Notes under the pieces: generated by a model
The model's database searches: none
What the model was told of the DNA's origin: nothing
The model's input: only the letters and a program-made list of their open reading frames with translations
In this document: positions 1 to 5,838 of the stretch, piece after piece
Layout of the letters: each line of letters opens with the position of its first letter
How positions within the stretch are numbered: the first letter of the stretch is position 1
Origin: an uncultured Hyphomicrobiales bacterium
GTDB taxonomy: Bacteria > Pseudomonadota > Alphaproteobacteria > Rhizobiales > Aestuariivirgaceae
Reading direction: 5' to 3'
Assembly (NCBI GenBank): GCA_903930095.1
Contig: CAIYXE010000332.1
Coordinates: forward strand, 1-6,651
DNA length: 6,651 nucleotides
Position numbers and translations under genes: made by a program

Positions 1-318
1 CAGACACTGCGTTTTGCGCTGGCGCTCGACGAACTTATCACGAATATCATCATGCACGGGTTCGCCGGGCGGAGCGGCGGCATCATCAGGCTGGTTATTG
101 AGCATGCGGATGGCCTGCTCAAGGCCGAACTCCTCGACGACGGACCGCCCTTCAATCCGTTTCTCGCCGAGGTTGAGGCGCCAGACGGTGATATTGAGCA
201 TCGCAGGATTGGCGGGCTCGGTATCACCCTGGTGAAGATCTCGATGGACCGCACCGGTTACAGCCGTGACGGCGGCTTCAACCGCGTGGATATGGAAATG
301 AAGCTTACGACAACCTAG
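1..318 (+). CDS. RsbW-like anti-sigma-factor serine kinase (GHKL ATPase, HATPase_c_2), 5' end missing
   Basis: The gene enters from the left edge already in frame, and 105 codons precede the TAG stop. The visible part matches the GHKL ATP-binding fold of bacterial anti-sigma kinases. An N box (LDELITNIIMHGF, visible residues 9-21) has the conserved Glu11 and Asn15. It is followed by a DDGPPFNPF segment (46-54), the D-x-G-x-P-F motif of this family, and a GGLGITLVK lid/G2 segment (71-79). Family members are usually about 130-150 residues, so roughly 30-40 N-terminal residues are probably lost off the window. By family knowledge the protein phosphorylates a STAS antagonist and sequesters a partner, often a sigma factor. 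The adjacent STAS gene (24-base gap) and PP2C gene support this role. The first ATG inside the window (position 52) lies within the N box and cannot be the true start. The specific target is unknown. Confidence 0.88.
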   Translation, partial: QTLRFALALDELITNIIMHGFAGRSGGIIRLVIEHADGLLKAELLDDGPPFNPFLAEVEAPDGDIEHRRIGGLGITLVKISMDRTGYSRDGGFNRVDMEMKLTTT

Positions 319-330
319 TTTGCAATTTCT

Positions 331-334
331 GGAG
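331..334 (+). promoter_or_regulatory. Ribosome binding site for the STAS gene
   Basis: GGAG lies 8 bases before the GTG at 343, within the 24-base gap after the kinase stop codon. It is the best Shine-Dalgarno match near this start and supports GTG 343 as the initiation codon. Confidence 0.65.
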
Positions 335-342
335 ACGAAAAA

Positions 343-681
343 GTGACAAACCTCAATCATGAAACCATCGACGGCAGTCTTGTTCTCAAGCCGTCGCGCC
401 GCATCGACAGCAGCAGCGCAAAGGCCTTCGAGGATGAAGCCAGCGCATTGGTTGATGCTGGGCCAAAGAAGGTGGTGATCGATGCTTCCGATCTCGACTA
501 CATCTCCTCCGCCGGCCTGCGCGTTATCCTGACGACGGCGAAGAAGGCCAAGGCTGCCGGCGGCGGTCTCACAATCGCCTGCGCCCGCGCGAATGTGAAG
601 GAAGTGCTCGCCGTCAGCGGCTTCGATTCGATCTTCGGGTTGCACGACAGCGTTGACGCTGCCCGAGCTTCGCTCGCTTGA
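343..681 (+). CDS. STAS-domain anti-sigma-factor antagonist (RsbV/SpoIIAA-like)
   Basis: A 112-residue single-domain STAS protein, the usual length for stand-alone anti-sigma-factor antagonists. The core strand and phosphorylation loop read VVIDASDLDYISSAGLR (residues 44-60). Alignment by eye to Bacillus RsbV (MDSTGLG, Ser56) and SpoIIAA (MDSSGLG, Ser58) puts Ser56 at the phosphoacceptor position, two residues before the conserved Gly58. The Asp that precedes the acceptor in the Bacillus proteins is Ser55 here; I recall ISSAGLR variants as common in proteobacteria. The C-terminal half (VKEVLAVSGFDSIFGLHDSV) is the expected helix-strand ending. The GTG start at 343 has GGAG 8 bases upstream. 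The gene sits between a GHKL kinase and a PP2C phosphatase, so it is the likely switch protein: phosphorylated by the former, dephosphorylated by the latter, and cytoplasmic. The regulated output is not visible. Confidence 0.92.
   Translation: MTNLNHETIDGSLVLKPSRRIDSSSAKAFEDEASALVDAGPKKVVIDASDLDYISSAGLRVILTTAKKAKAAGGGLTIACARANVKEVLAVSGFDSIFGLHDSVDAARASLA
664..676 (+). other. Small hairpin just before the TTG start of the phosphatase gene
   Basis: CGAGC (664-668) and GCTCG (672-676) form a perfect 5-bp stem around a TTC loop, in the last codons of the STAS gene and ending one base before the TTG at 678. It occupies the place where a ribosome binding site would be expected, and no purine-rich site is seen there. 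Ribosomes finishing the STAS gene would melt it, consistent with coupled translation. Its effect is inferred, and a stem this short can occur by chance in GC-rich DNA. Confidence 0.35.
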
Positions 682-1586
682 GCGGGTCAGCCGACGTTCC
701 GGCCGGGGCCATCGCGGCGGAGCTGATGGCCCGCCTCACGGCGGCGGAGGAGGAGCTATCGAGCCTGAGGGCTGAGTTCGACGACCTCACGCTGCTCTAT
801 CAGGCAACGATCGAGCATGGCGAAGCGGTTGAAGATCAGCTTGCTGAAAGCAACCTCGAACTCCAGCAGACACAGCGGCGGCTCTCGGAGGAGCTGACCG
901 AGGCTGCCAACTACATCTTCTCCATCCTGCCGGAGCCGCGCAGGTCAGAGCCCCGCACGCAATGGCTGCTCCTCCCGTCGACGGAGCTGGGTGGCGACAG
1001 CTTCGGCTATCACGAGATCGACCAGGACCACATCGCCTTCTATCTGCTTGATGTCTGCGGCCATGGTGTCGGCGCGGCCCTGCTTTCGGTCACGGCAATC
1101 AACGTGCTGCGGTCGGCGGCACTGCCCAAGACCGACTTTCGCGATCCGGGTGCCGTGCTCGTCGCACTCAACGACGCCTTCCCGATGGAACGCCAGAACA
1201 ACATGTATTTCACCATCTGGTATGGCGTTTACCAGCGCAGCACCGGCACGCTGCGCTATGCCAGCGCCGGCCACCCGGCTTCCGTCCTCTGCAAGCAGGG
1301 TGGTGAGGTGCTTACGCTGTCCACTCCGGGGATAGCCGTCGGCATGATGCCGGACATGCCCTTCCGGAGTGCACAGTGCATGATTGATCCGGGTGACCGG
1401 CTGCACCTGGTGAGCGACGGGACCTTCGAGGTCGAGACCGGCCCCGGAGAAATGCTGGAGTTCGACGTTTTCGTCGGACGGCTGAGCCGCTCCGAGGATC
1501 CGCAGGAAGTGCTGGCATGGGTGAGGGGTCTCAACGGCCCAGGCCCGCTTCCAGACGATTTTTCCCTTCTTACCATCGATTTCTAA
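678..1586 (+). CDS. SpoIIE-family PP2C serine phosphatase with N-terminal coiled coil (RsbU-like)
   Basis: A 302-residue protein. Residues about 13-77 are a Glu/Leu/Ala-rich heptad-like stretch predicted to be a coiled coil. Residues about 80-302 are a PP2C domain of the SpoIIE type, with the metal-binding motifs in order: ELGGDSFGYH (Asp107), DVCGHGVGAA (Asp125, with Cys127 where Ser is more usual), ASAGHP (196-200), VSDGTFE (Asp247) and DDFSLL (Asp293, Asp294). The family dephosphorylates phosphoserine on STAS antagonists; the obvious substrate is the protein encoded just upstream. No PAS, GAF, HAMP, response-receiver or membrane segment is visible, so any signal input must come through the coiled coil or a partner. 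The TTG start at 678 overlaps the STAS stop codon by three bases (TTGA), suggesting translational coupling. The next in-frame start, ATG 726, would remove 16 residues and has only a badly spaced GGAG, so the start is uncertain but the domain call is secure. Confidence 0.9.
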   Translation: MSGSADVPAGAIAAELMARLTAAEEELSSLRAEFDDLTLLYQATIEHGEAVEDQLAESNLELQQTQRRLSEELTEAANYIFSILPEPRRSEPRTQWLLLPSTELGGDSFGYHEIDQDHIAFYLLDVCGHGVGAALLSVTAINVLRSAALPKTDFRDPGAVLVALNDAFPMERQNNMYFTIWYGVYQRSTGTLRYASAGHPASVLCKQGGEVLTLSTPGIAVGMMPDMPFRSAQCMIDPGDRLHLVSDGTFEVETGPGEMLEFDVFVGRLSRSEDPQEVLAWVRGLNGPGPLPDDFSLLTIDF

Positions 1587-1618
1587 GTGGTCAGGTCAGC
1601 ACGTGGCTGACCACTTTT
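1585..1618 (+). terminator. Intrinsic terminator after the partner-switching module
   Basis: A perfect 10-bp inverted repeat, AAGTGGTCAG (1585-1594) with CTGACCACTT (1607-1616), encloses a 12-base loop and runs into TTTT (1615-1618). The left arm begins within the TAA stop codon of the phosphatase gene. Because GGTCAG is directly repeated at 1589-1594 and 1594-1599, an alternative 7-bp stem GGTCAGC (1594-1600) with GCTGACC (1606-1612) around a 5-base loop is also possible. Either fold should end transcription of the first operon and separate it from gspE. Confidence 0.82.
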
Positions 1619-1642
1619 AATTGAATTTTCCGCCAGTATTCA

Positions 1643-1671
1643 TTGTGCTGGGGCCGCCGGCCCGGTAAAAT
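1643..1671 (+). promoter_or_regulatory. Candidate sigma70-like promoter for the gsp operon
   Basis: TTGTGC (1643-1648, three of six matches to TTGACA, with the TTG kept) and TAAAAT (1666-1671, five of six matches to TATAAT) are separated by exactly 17 bases. The site lies in the only non-coding gap of the window, just after a terminator and just before the first gsp gene, which is where the operon promoter should be. Counting from the -10 box, transcription would begin near 1678-1680, on or beside the GTG start of gspE. It is a prediction by eye only, and the -35 box is weak. Confidence 0.45.
1651..1663. repeat. 13-base palindrome in the promoter spacer (possible operator)
   Basis: GGGCCG (1651-1656) and CGGCCC (1658-1663) are perfect reverse complements around a single central C. 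The palindrome lies wholly between the candidate -35 and -10 boxes, a position where a repressor or spacer-binding activator could act. GC-only palindromes of this size arise by chance in GC-rich DNA, so an operator role is only a suggestion. Confidence 0.35.
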
Positions 1672-1679
1672 CGTCCACC

Positions 1680-3335
1680 GTGACGAATCTTCTGGAAGGC
1701 CTCACGACGCACGCCGTGCTTCCGCGCGAGCAGGCAGACCGGATCCGGAGCCTCGCTTCGGAAGGACGGGACACGGCCGTCCGCCTGATCATCCGCGAAG
1801 GCATCGTTGACCAGCAGGTCCTCGCCACCGAACTGAGCCGCCTGTCGGGTCATCCGCTCGCCACGGACTGGCCGTCCCGCCATGTCCTGCCGGGGTCGGT
1901 ATCGCTGCGCTTCATGCGGGAGCGCCATGTGCTTCCCGCCGCGGCCGATGAAGGCCGCCTCACCGTGATCCTCAGCGATCCGACGGATGAAGCCACGCTC
2001 ACCGCGCTGCGGCTTGCCGCCGGGATGGAGCTCTCGCTGCGCATCGCCGCGGATGACCAGATCCTCGCCGGCATCGAACGGCTGGAGCGCGGCCAGGGCC
2101 TGCCGGATGGCCCCGCCTCCGCAAAGGGCCCGGTGGAAGACGACGACACGATGAAGGATCTGGCGCTTGATGCGCCGGTGATCGATCTCCTCAACCGGCT
2201 GTTCCGCGAATCCTCCACGGCGCGCGCCACCGACCTTCACATCGAGCCTGCCCGCGGGTATGTGGTGGTCAGGCGCCGGGTCGATGGACTTCTCGCCGAG
2301 GTGGAGCGGCTGCCGGTGGCGATCGGCCGTGCCGCCGTATCGCGCCTCAAGATCCTCACCAATCTGAACATCGCAGAGAGGCGGCTGCCGCAGGATGGCC
2401 GCGCGCGCCTGAGGATTGCGGAGCGCGATTACGACATCCGGGTCGCCACCATGCCCACAATCCATGGCGAAAGCATCGCAGTCCGCTTCCTCAGCGCCAA
2501 TACCCAGGCCCCGGAAATCGCCAGGCTTGGGCTTTCCGGACAAGGCCTGAAGCTTCTCATGCGCGAGATCTCCCATTCCCACGGCATGATCGTGGTGACG
2601 GGCCCGACGGGAAGCGGGAAGACCACCACACTCGCCGCAGCACTCGGCCAACTCAACCACCCGTCCCGCAAGATCGTGACCATCGAAGACCCGGTCGAAT
2701 ACCAGGTCACAGGCGCCAACCAGATCCAGGTCCACCCCGAAATCGGCCTGAGCTTCGCGCGCACCCTCAGGTCGCTCCTGCGCTTCGATCCGGACATCAT
2801 CATGATCGGCGAGATGCGCGATGCCGAGACCGCAAGCATCGGCGTCAACGCAGCCCTCACCGGGCACCTCGTGCTGACGACGCTGCACACCAATTCCGCC
2901 GCCGGCGCCGTCATCCGCCTGCTTGATCTCGGCGTTCAGGCCTATCTCATCGCCTCCACCTTGCGCTGCGTGGTGGCCCAGCGCCTCGTCCGCAAGCTCT
3001 GCACGCACTGCCGTGAACCATTTGAGGCACCGGCGGAACTCGTTGCACAATTGCCATCTGCCGCAGCGGCCGGTGAGGGTCCGGTCACGCTGTGGCTGGC
3101 CAAGGGCTGCAGCTATTGCGGCGGCAGCGGCTACAGCGGGCGCGCCGCGATCTTCGAGCTGCTCAGTGTCGATGATTCAATGCGCCGCCTGATCAGGCCT
3201 GGCGTCTCGGCGGAGATCATCGCCGAGGCGGCGCGGCGGGCCGGCATGGCCAGCATGATGGCGGATGGTTTCGCCAAGTGCCGCGACGGCCTGACCACCG
3301 TCGAGGAACTTGGCCGGGTCACCTCGGAGGATTGA
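1680..3335 (+). CDS. gspE: Type II secretion system ATPase GspE
   Basis: A 551-residue secretion ATPase, somewhat longer than many GspE proteins (about 500). An N-terminal GSPII_E_N-like domain spans about residues 35-135, followed by an acidic, flexible linker near 138-158. The catalytic part has DLHIEP (185-190), Walker A GPTGSGKT (308-315), an Asp box TIEDPVEYQ (334-342), Walker B DPDIIMIGEMRD (370-381, Glu378) and a His box GHLVLTTLHTN (395-405). Two CxxC pairs (Cys441/Cys444 and Cys477/Cys480, 32 residues between them) form the zinc-binding element typical of GspE/PilB ATPases and absent from PilT-type retraction ATPases. The enzyme hydrolyses ATP at the cytoplasmic face, docked on GspL and GspF, to drive pseudopilus assembly. 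GTG 1680 is the only conventional start in frame after the terminator, and no good Shine-Dalgarno sequence precedes it; the mRNA may be leaderless. The following pseudopilin genes make GspE, not PilB, the right name. gspF starts on the last base of its stop codon. Confidence 0.96.
   Translation: MTNLLEGLTTHAVLPREQADRIRSLASEGRDTAVRLIIREGIVDQQVLATELSRLSGHPLATDWPSRHVLPGSVSLRFMRERHVLPAAADEGRLTVILSDPTDEATLTALRLAAGMELSLRIAADDQILAGIERLERGQGLPDGPASAKGPVEDDDTMKDLALDAPVIDLLNRLFRESSTARATDLHIEPARGYVVVRRRVDGLLAEVERLPVAIGRAAVSRLKILTNLNIAERRLPQDGRARLRIAERDYDIRVATMPTIHGESIAVRFLSANTQAPEIARLGLSGQGLKLLMREISHSHGMIVVTGPTGSGKTTTLAAALGQLNHPSRKIVTIEDPVEYQVTGANQIQVHPEIGLSFARTLRSLLRFDPDIIMIGEMRDAETASIGVNAALTGHLVLTTLHTNSAAGAVIRLLDLGVQAYLIASTLRCVVAQRLVRKLCTHCREPFEAPAELVAQLPSAAAAGEGPVTLWLAKGCSYCGGSGYSGRAAIFELLSVDDSMRRLIRPGVSAEIIAEAARRAGMASMMADGFAKCRDGLTTVEELGRVTSED
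3326..3330 (+). promoter_or_regulatory. Ribosome binding site for gspF
   Basis: GGAGG within the last codons of gspE lies 4 bases before ATG 3335. It decides the gspF start in favour of this ATG over an in-frame ATG at 3278 that would lie well inside gspE. Confidence 0.7.
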
Positions 3336-4546
3336 TGGCGCTGTTCCGCTACGAGGCTCTGAGGGACAATGGCGAGCGGGTGACCGGCACCATCGAAGGC
3401 ACCGACCGTTCGCTGGTCATGAGCAGGCTGTCGGGCCAGGGCCTCCATCCCGTAACCGTCGCCGAGCAAGGCGCCGCGAGCGGCGGTTCCTCCTCGTTGG
3501 GGCTTTCCGCAGCCGGTCTCAAGGCAGAGGAACTCACGGTCTTCACCCGCCAGCTCGCATGGCTGCTCGATGCCGGAACGACGCTCAGCCGCGCACTCGA
3601 CATTCTGGGCCGGGAGAATTTCTCGCAGCGCTTCTCCGCGGTGGTCTCCGCCGTGCAGGCCGACATCCGCAAAGGCAACAGCTTCCGTGACGCGCTCGCC
3701 GCATCCGGTGCCTTTCCGCCCTTCTATCTCAGCATGGTTGAGGTTGGTGAAGCCACGGGAACGCTTGCAGCCGTGCTCGACCGGCTGGCCACCGCCCGCG
3801 AGCGTGAGCAGAAGATGCGCGGCAAGGTCCTCTCGGCGCTCGCCTATCCCCTGCTGCTCGTCGTGCTCTCCGCCGGGGTTATCATCTTCATCATGGTATC
3901 GGTCGTGCCGGGCATCAAGGACATGATCCTCGGCAGCGGCGCCCCGGTTCCTGAATCAGCCCGCCTGGTCATTGGCGCATCGGATTGGCTTCTCGCCAAT
4001 GGCGTGACGCTGGCCATTGGGTTGGCCCTCGTGGCACTGGCGGTGGCGCTGCTGTGGCGGCGCACCGCCTTGCCCCGCCTGCTGCGCGATGCCGCACTCA
4101 GTATTCCGGGCGTGGGCGGCATCCTGATGAAGGCGGAGGTCGCCCAGTTCTGCCGTATCCTGGGCGCGCTCACCGGGTCTGGCATGACGCTTCCAGCCAG
4201 TCTCCGGCTCATCAGCGCAACAAGGCTCAACCACCGCATCACGGACACAACAAAGGCCATGGAAACAGCGCTGCGGCGCGGCGAGGACTTCATCGCGCCG
4301 CTTGAAAGCTCGGGCATCTTTCCGCCGCTGCTCGCCCGGATGCTGAAAGTCGGCAGCGAGACGGGCAACCTCACGCCCGGCATCAACCGCGCCAGCGAAG
4401 TGCTGGAAGATGAGATCGACCGGTCGGCAGACCGCGCGCTGGCGCTTCTGGGGCCGCTCATCATCATGGTGCTCAGCGTCTTCGTCGGATTCATCATCGT
4501 CTCCCTCATGGGGGCGATCATCAGCATCAACGATCTGGCTATTTGA
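3335..4546 (+). CDS. gspF: Type II secretion system inner-membrane platform protein GspF
   Basis: A 403-residue protein, very close to the usual 400-405 of GspF. It begins MALFRYEALRDNGERVTGTI, the family's typical start. Two homologous cytoplasmic domains (about 65-165 and 270-368) carry the repeated signatures GEATGTL (138-144) and GSETGNL (340-346). Three hydrophobic segments are visible at about 168-190, 222-241 and 370-395, the known T2SSF arrangement. GspF is the polytopic platform in the inner membrane that contacts GspE and GspL and is thought to help extract pseudopilins from the membrane during assembly. ATG 3335 shares one base with the gspE stop codon (TGATG) and has GGAGG 4 bases upstream, so the two genes are probably translationally coupled. 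The gap to gspG is 18 bases. Confidence 0.96.
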   Translation: MALFRYEALRDNGERVTGTIEGTDRSLVMSRLSGQGLHPVTVAEQGAASGGSSSLGLSAAGLKAEELTVFTRQLAWLLDAGTTLSRALDILGRENFSQRFSAVVSAVQADIRKGNSFRDALAASGAFPPFYLSMVEVGEATGTLAAVLDRLATAREREQKMRGKVLSALAYPLLLVVLSAGVIIFIMVSVVPGIKDMILGSGAPVPESARLVIGASDWLLANGVTLAIGLALVALAVALLWRRTALPRLLRDAALSIPGVGGILMKAEVAQFCRILGALTGSGMTLPASLRLISATRLNHRITDTTKAMETALRRGEDFIAPLESSGIFPPLLARMLKVGSETGNLTPGINRASEVLEDEIDRSADRALALLGPLIIMVLSVFVGFIIVSLMGAIISINDLAI

Positions 4547-4552
4547 CATCAC

Positions 4553-4559
4553 AGGCGAG
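4553..4559 (+). promoter_or_regulatory. Likely ribosome binding site for gspG
   Basis: AGGCGAG, a partial Shine-Dalgarno match, sits 5 bases before ATG 4565 in the 18-base gspF-gspG gap. It supports this ATG, and no other conventional in-frame start occurs before the prepilin cleavage motif. Confidence 0.5.
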
Positions 4560-4564
4560 CAAAC

Positions 4565-5029
4565 ATGAACCTCATCACTTTCAGGAAGCGGATCGAGAAC
4601 CCGGCCCCGCGGCGCAGCGGGCGGGAGGCAGGCTTCACCCTCGTCGAACTGCTGGTCGTTCTGGTGATCCTGGTGCTGATTGCCAGCATCGTCGGGCCAC
4701 GCGTCATCAATTACCTCGGCAGTTCACGGGCCAAGGCAGCGAATGTGCAGATCGAAAGCCTCGTCACGGCGGTTGAACTCTTCCGCCTCGACGTCGGCCG
4801 CTATCCGACATCCGCTGAAGGTCTCGGTGCGCTGGTCAAGGCGCCCGGCAGTATTCGCGGCTGGGCCGGACCCTATCTGACCAAGCCTGACGTGCCGGCC
4901 GATCCCTGGGGCCGCGCCTATATCTACGAGGCAGGCGGCGAAGGCAGCACGGCGGGCTTCCGCATCAGGAGTTATGGCGGTGACGGCAAGGAAGGTGGGA
5001 CGGGTGAGGATGCTGACATCGCGAACTGA
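4565..5029 (+). CDS. gspG: Major pseudopilin GspG
   Basis: A 154-residue precursor with a class III (type IV pilin-like) signal. The prepilin peptidase site is Gly23/Phe24 in AGFTLVELL, with the conserved Glu at mature position 5 (Glu28) and a hydrophobic helix to about residue 45. The leader of 23 residues is rich in Arg/Lys and longer than in many GspG proteins. The mature 131 residues carry the GspG hallmarks: RYPTSAEGLGAL (79-90), PADPWGRAY (111-119) and a C-terminal SYGGDGKEGGTGEDADI (136-152), which corresponds to the calcium-binding loop known from the family. GspG polymerises into the periplasmic pseudopilus that pushes substrates through the secretin. After cleavage, the N-terminal Phe is normally methylated by the same peptidase, whose gene is not in this window. 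Its end overlaps the gspH start by 20 bases. Confidence 0.96.
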   Translation: MNLITFRKRIENPAPRRSGREAGFTLVELLVVLVILVLIASIVGPRVINYLGSSRAKAANVQIESLVTAVELFRLDVGRYPTSAEGLGALVKAPGSIRGWAGPYLTKPDVPADPWGRAYIYEAGGEGSTAGFRIRSYGGDGKEGGTGEDADIAN

Positions 5030-5468
5030 TGGGCAGTCCGGCTTCACGCTCCTGGAGCTTCTGGCAGTTCTCGCAGTGCTTGCCATTTCCGCTGGCGCGG
5101 TGCTGGGGCTGGGCCAGGCCAGCACCGAGACAGCCAAGGTCCGCATGTTCCTTCTCCATGCTGAAGCGATGATGCGAGAGGCGCGCACCGCCGCCATTTC
5201 ATCGGCGGTTGACCAGGACGTGGTGATCGATGTGAAGGCGCGGCAACTGGTCCATGCCGGCCGCAACCGGGTGCTCCAGGTGCCCGCCGGCGTTTCGCTG
5301 GAGGGGACGCTCGCCCGCGTGCCGGAGGCAGGTGGTGCCGGTCATGTCATCCGCTTCTTTCCCGATGGAAGTGCGACGGGTGCAAGCCTGCCCTTCCGCT
5401 TCCGTGGCGTGGTCTATGTCCTGCGTGTCAACTGGTTGACGGGGCTTGCCGATGTGCGCCGCGGCTGA
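5010..5468 (+). CDS. gspH: Minor pseudopilin GspH
   Basis: A 152-residue pseudopilin precursor. From ATG 5010 the leader is 11 residues, ending at Gly11/Phe12 in SGFTLLELL, with Glu16 at mature position 5 and a hydrophobic helix to about residue 34. The C-terminal half carries IRFFPDGSATG (115-125) and VNWLTGLADV (140-149), matching the GspH-type ending in which an F-x-P-D-G-S turn precedes the last strands. GspH is a minor pseudopilin that connects the GspI/J/K tip to the GspG shaft. Position directly after gspG agrees. The start overlaps gspG by 20 bases; GTG 5004 or an ATG at 4974 are alternatives in the same frame, but ATG 5010 gives a leader of ordinary length. The purine-rich stretch at 4988-4999 can serve as its ribosome binding site. 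Confidence 0.9.
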   Translation: MLTSRTDGQSGFTLLELLAVLAVLAISAGAVLGLGQASTETAKVRMFLLHAEAMMREARTAAISSAVDQDVVIDVKARQLVHAGRNRVLQVPAGVSLEGTLARVPEAGGAGHVIRFFPDGSATGASLPFRFRGVVYVLRVNWLTGLADVRRG

Positions 5469-5838
5469 CCCGGCCCGGCAGGCGGGCTTTTCCTTGGTCG
5501 AGGTGCTGTGCGCGCTTGCCATCGCTGCGGCGGCGGTCATCAGCCTTTCCAGCGGCGCGGCGGGCTCGCTCACCGGCGCGCGCAAGCTCGAGATGCATCT
5601 TGGTGCGCGGATCGTTCTGCAGTCCATTTTGGAGGATGAGCTGTCTGCAGGCAACACCGCGCCAGCAGTGCGCGAGGGCGAATCCGGCCCCTATCGCTGG
5701 CGGCTGGCAATCTCACCCGCCACAGAGGGCACGGCTGCAAGTCTTCCGCCTGCCTTCCGCATCTATCGCCTGAGCGCATCCGTCAGCTGGGGCACGGGCG
5801 GCTCTGCCTCCGCCAGCGTGCTGAAGCTCGCCCGATGA
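5452..5838 (+). CDS. gspI: Minor pseudopilin GspI
   Basis: A 128-residue precursor, typical for the small pseudopilin GspI. The cleavage site is Gly12/Phe13 in AGFSLVEVL, with Glu17 at mature position 5 and the EVLCALAIAAAAV helix that resembles the GspI signature EVLVALAI. The region around 54-64 (IVLQSILEDEL) fits the amphipathic helix after the membrane segment, and GPYRWRLAI (79-87) fits the GspI pattern of an aromatic-x-Trp strand. GspI is thought to seed the tip complex with GspJ and GspK. The leader has only one basic residue (Arg9), fewer than its neighbours. ATG 5452 overlaps gspH by 17 bases and has GGGG 7 bases upstream; a TTG at 5446 would add two residues. Confidence 0.88.
   Translation: MCAAADPARQAGFSLVEVLCALAIAAAAVISLSSGAAGSLTGARKLEMHLGARIVLQSILEDELSAGNTAPAVREGESGPYRWRLAISPATEGTAASLPPAFRIYRLSASVSWGTGGSASASVLKLAR

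Noticed and set aside
1621..1649. TTGAAT at 1621 as a -35 box with TGTGCT at 1644 as -10
   Set aside because: The -10 matches only three of six positions and lacks the key second A. The TTGTGC / TAAAAT pair has a far better -10 and ideal spacing.
1617..3050. A 477-codon open frame on the minus strand opposite gspE
   Set aside because: It is a composition effect of GC-biased codon use in gspE. Its translation is rich in Gly, Asp, His and Arg with no recognisable domain, while the plus strand carries all motifs of GspE.
3278..3334. Upstream ATG giving GspF 19 extra residues
   Set aside because: It would overlap gspE by 58 bases and add an atypical Arg/Pro-rich extension. ATG 3335 has GGAGG at good position and gives the family's typical MALFRYEA start.
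3844..4552. Minus-strand open frames of about 200-230 codons opposite gspF
   Set aside because: These mirror the third-position GC bias of gspF. The translations are low in recognisable motifs and the plus strand encodes a complete GspF.
4974..5009. Longer GspH start at ATG 4974
   Set aside because: It would lie inside the conserved C-terminal loop of gspG and lengthen the leader to 23 residues. ATG 5010 gives a normal 11-residue leader. GTG 5004 cannot be fully excluded.
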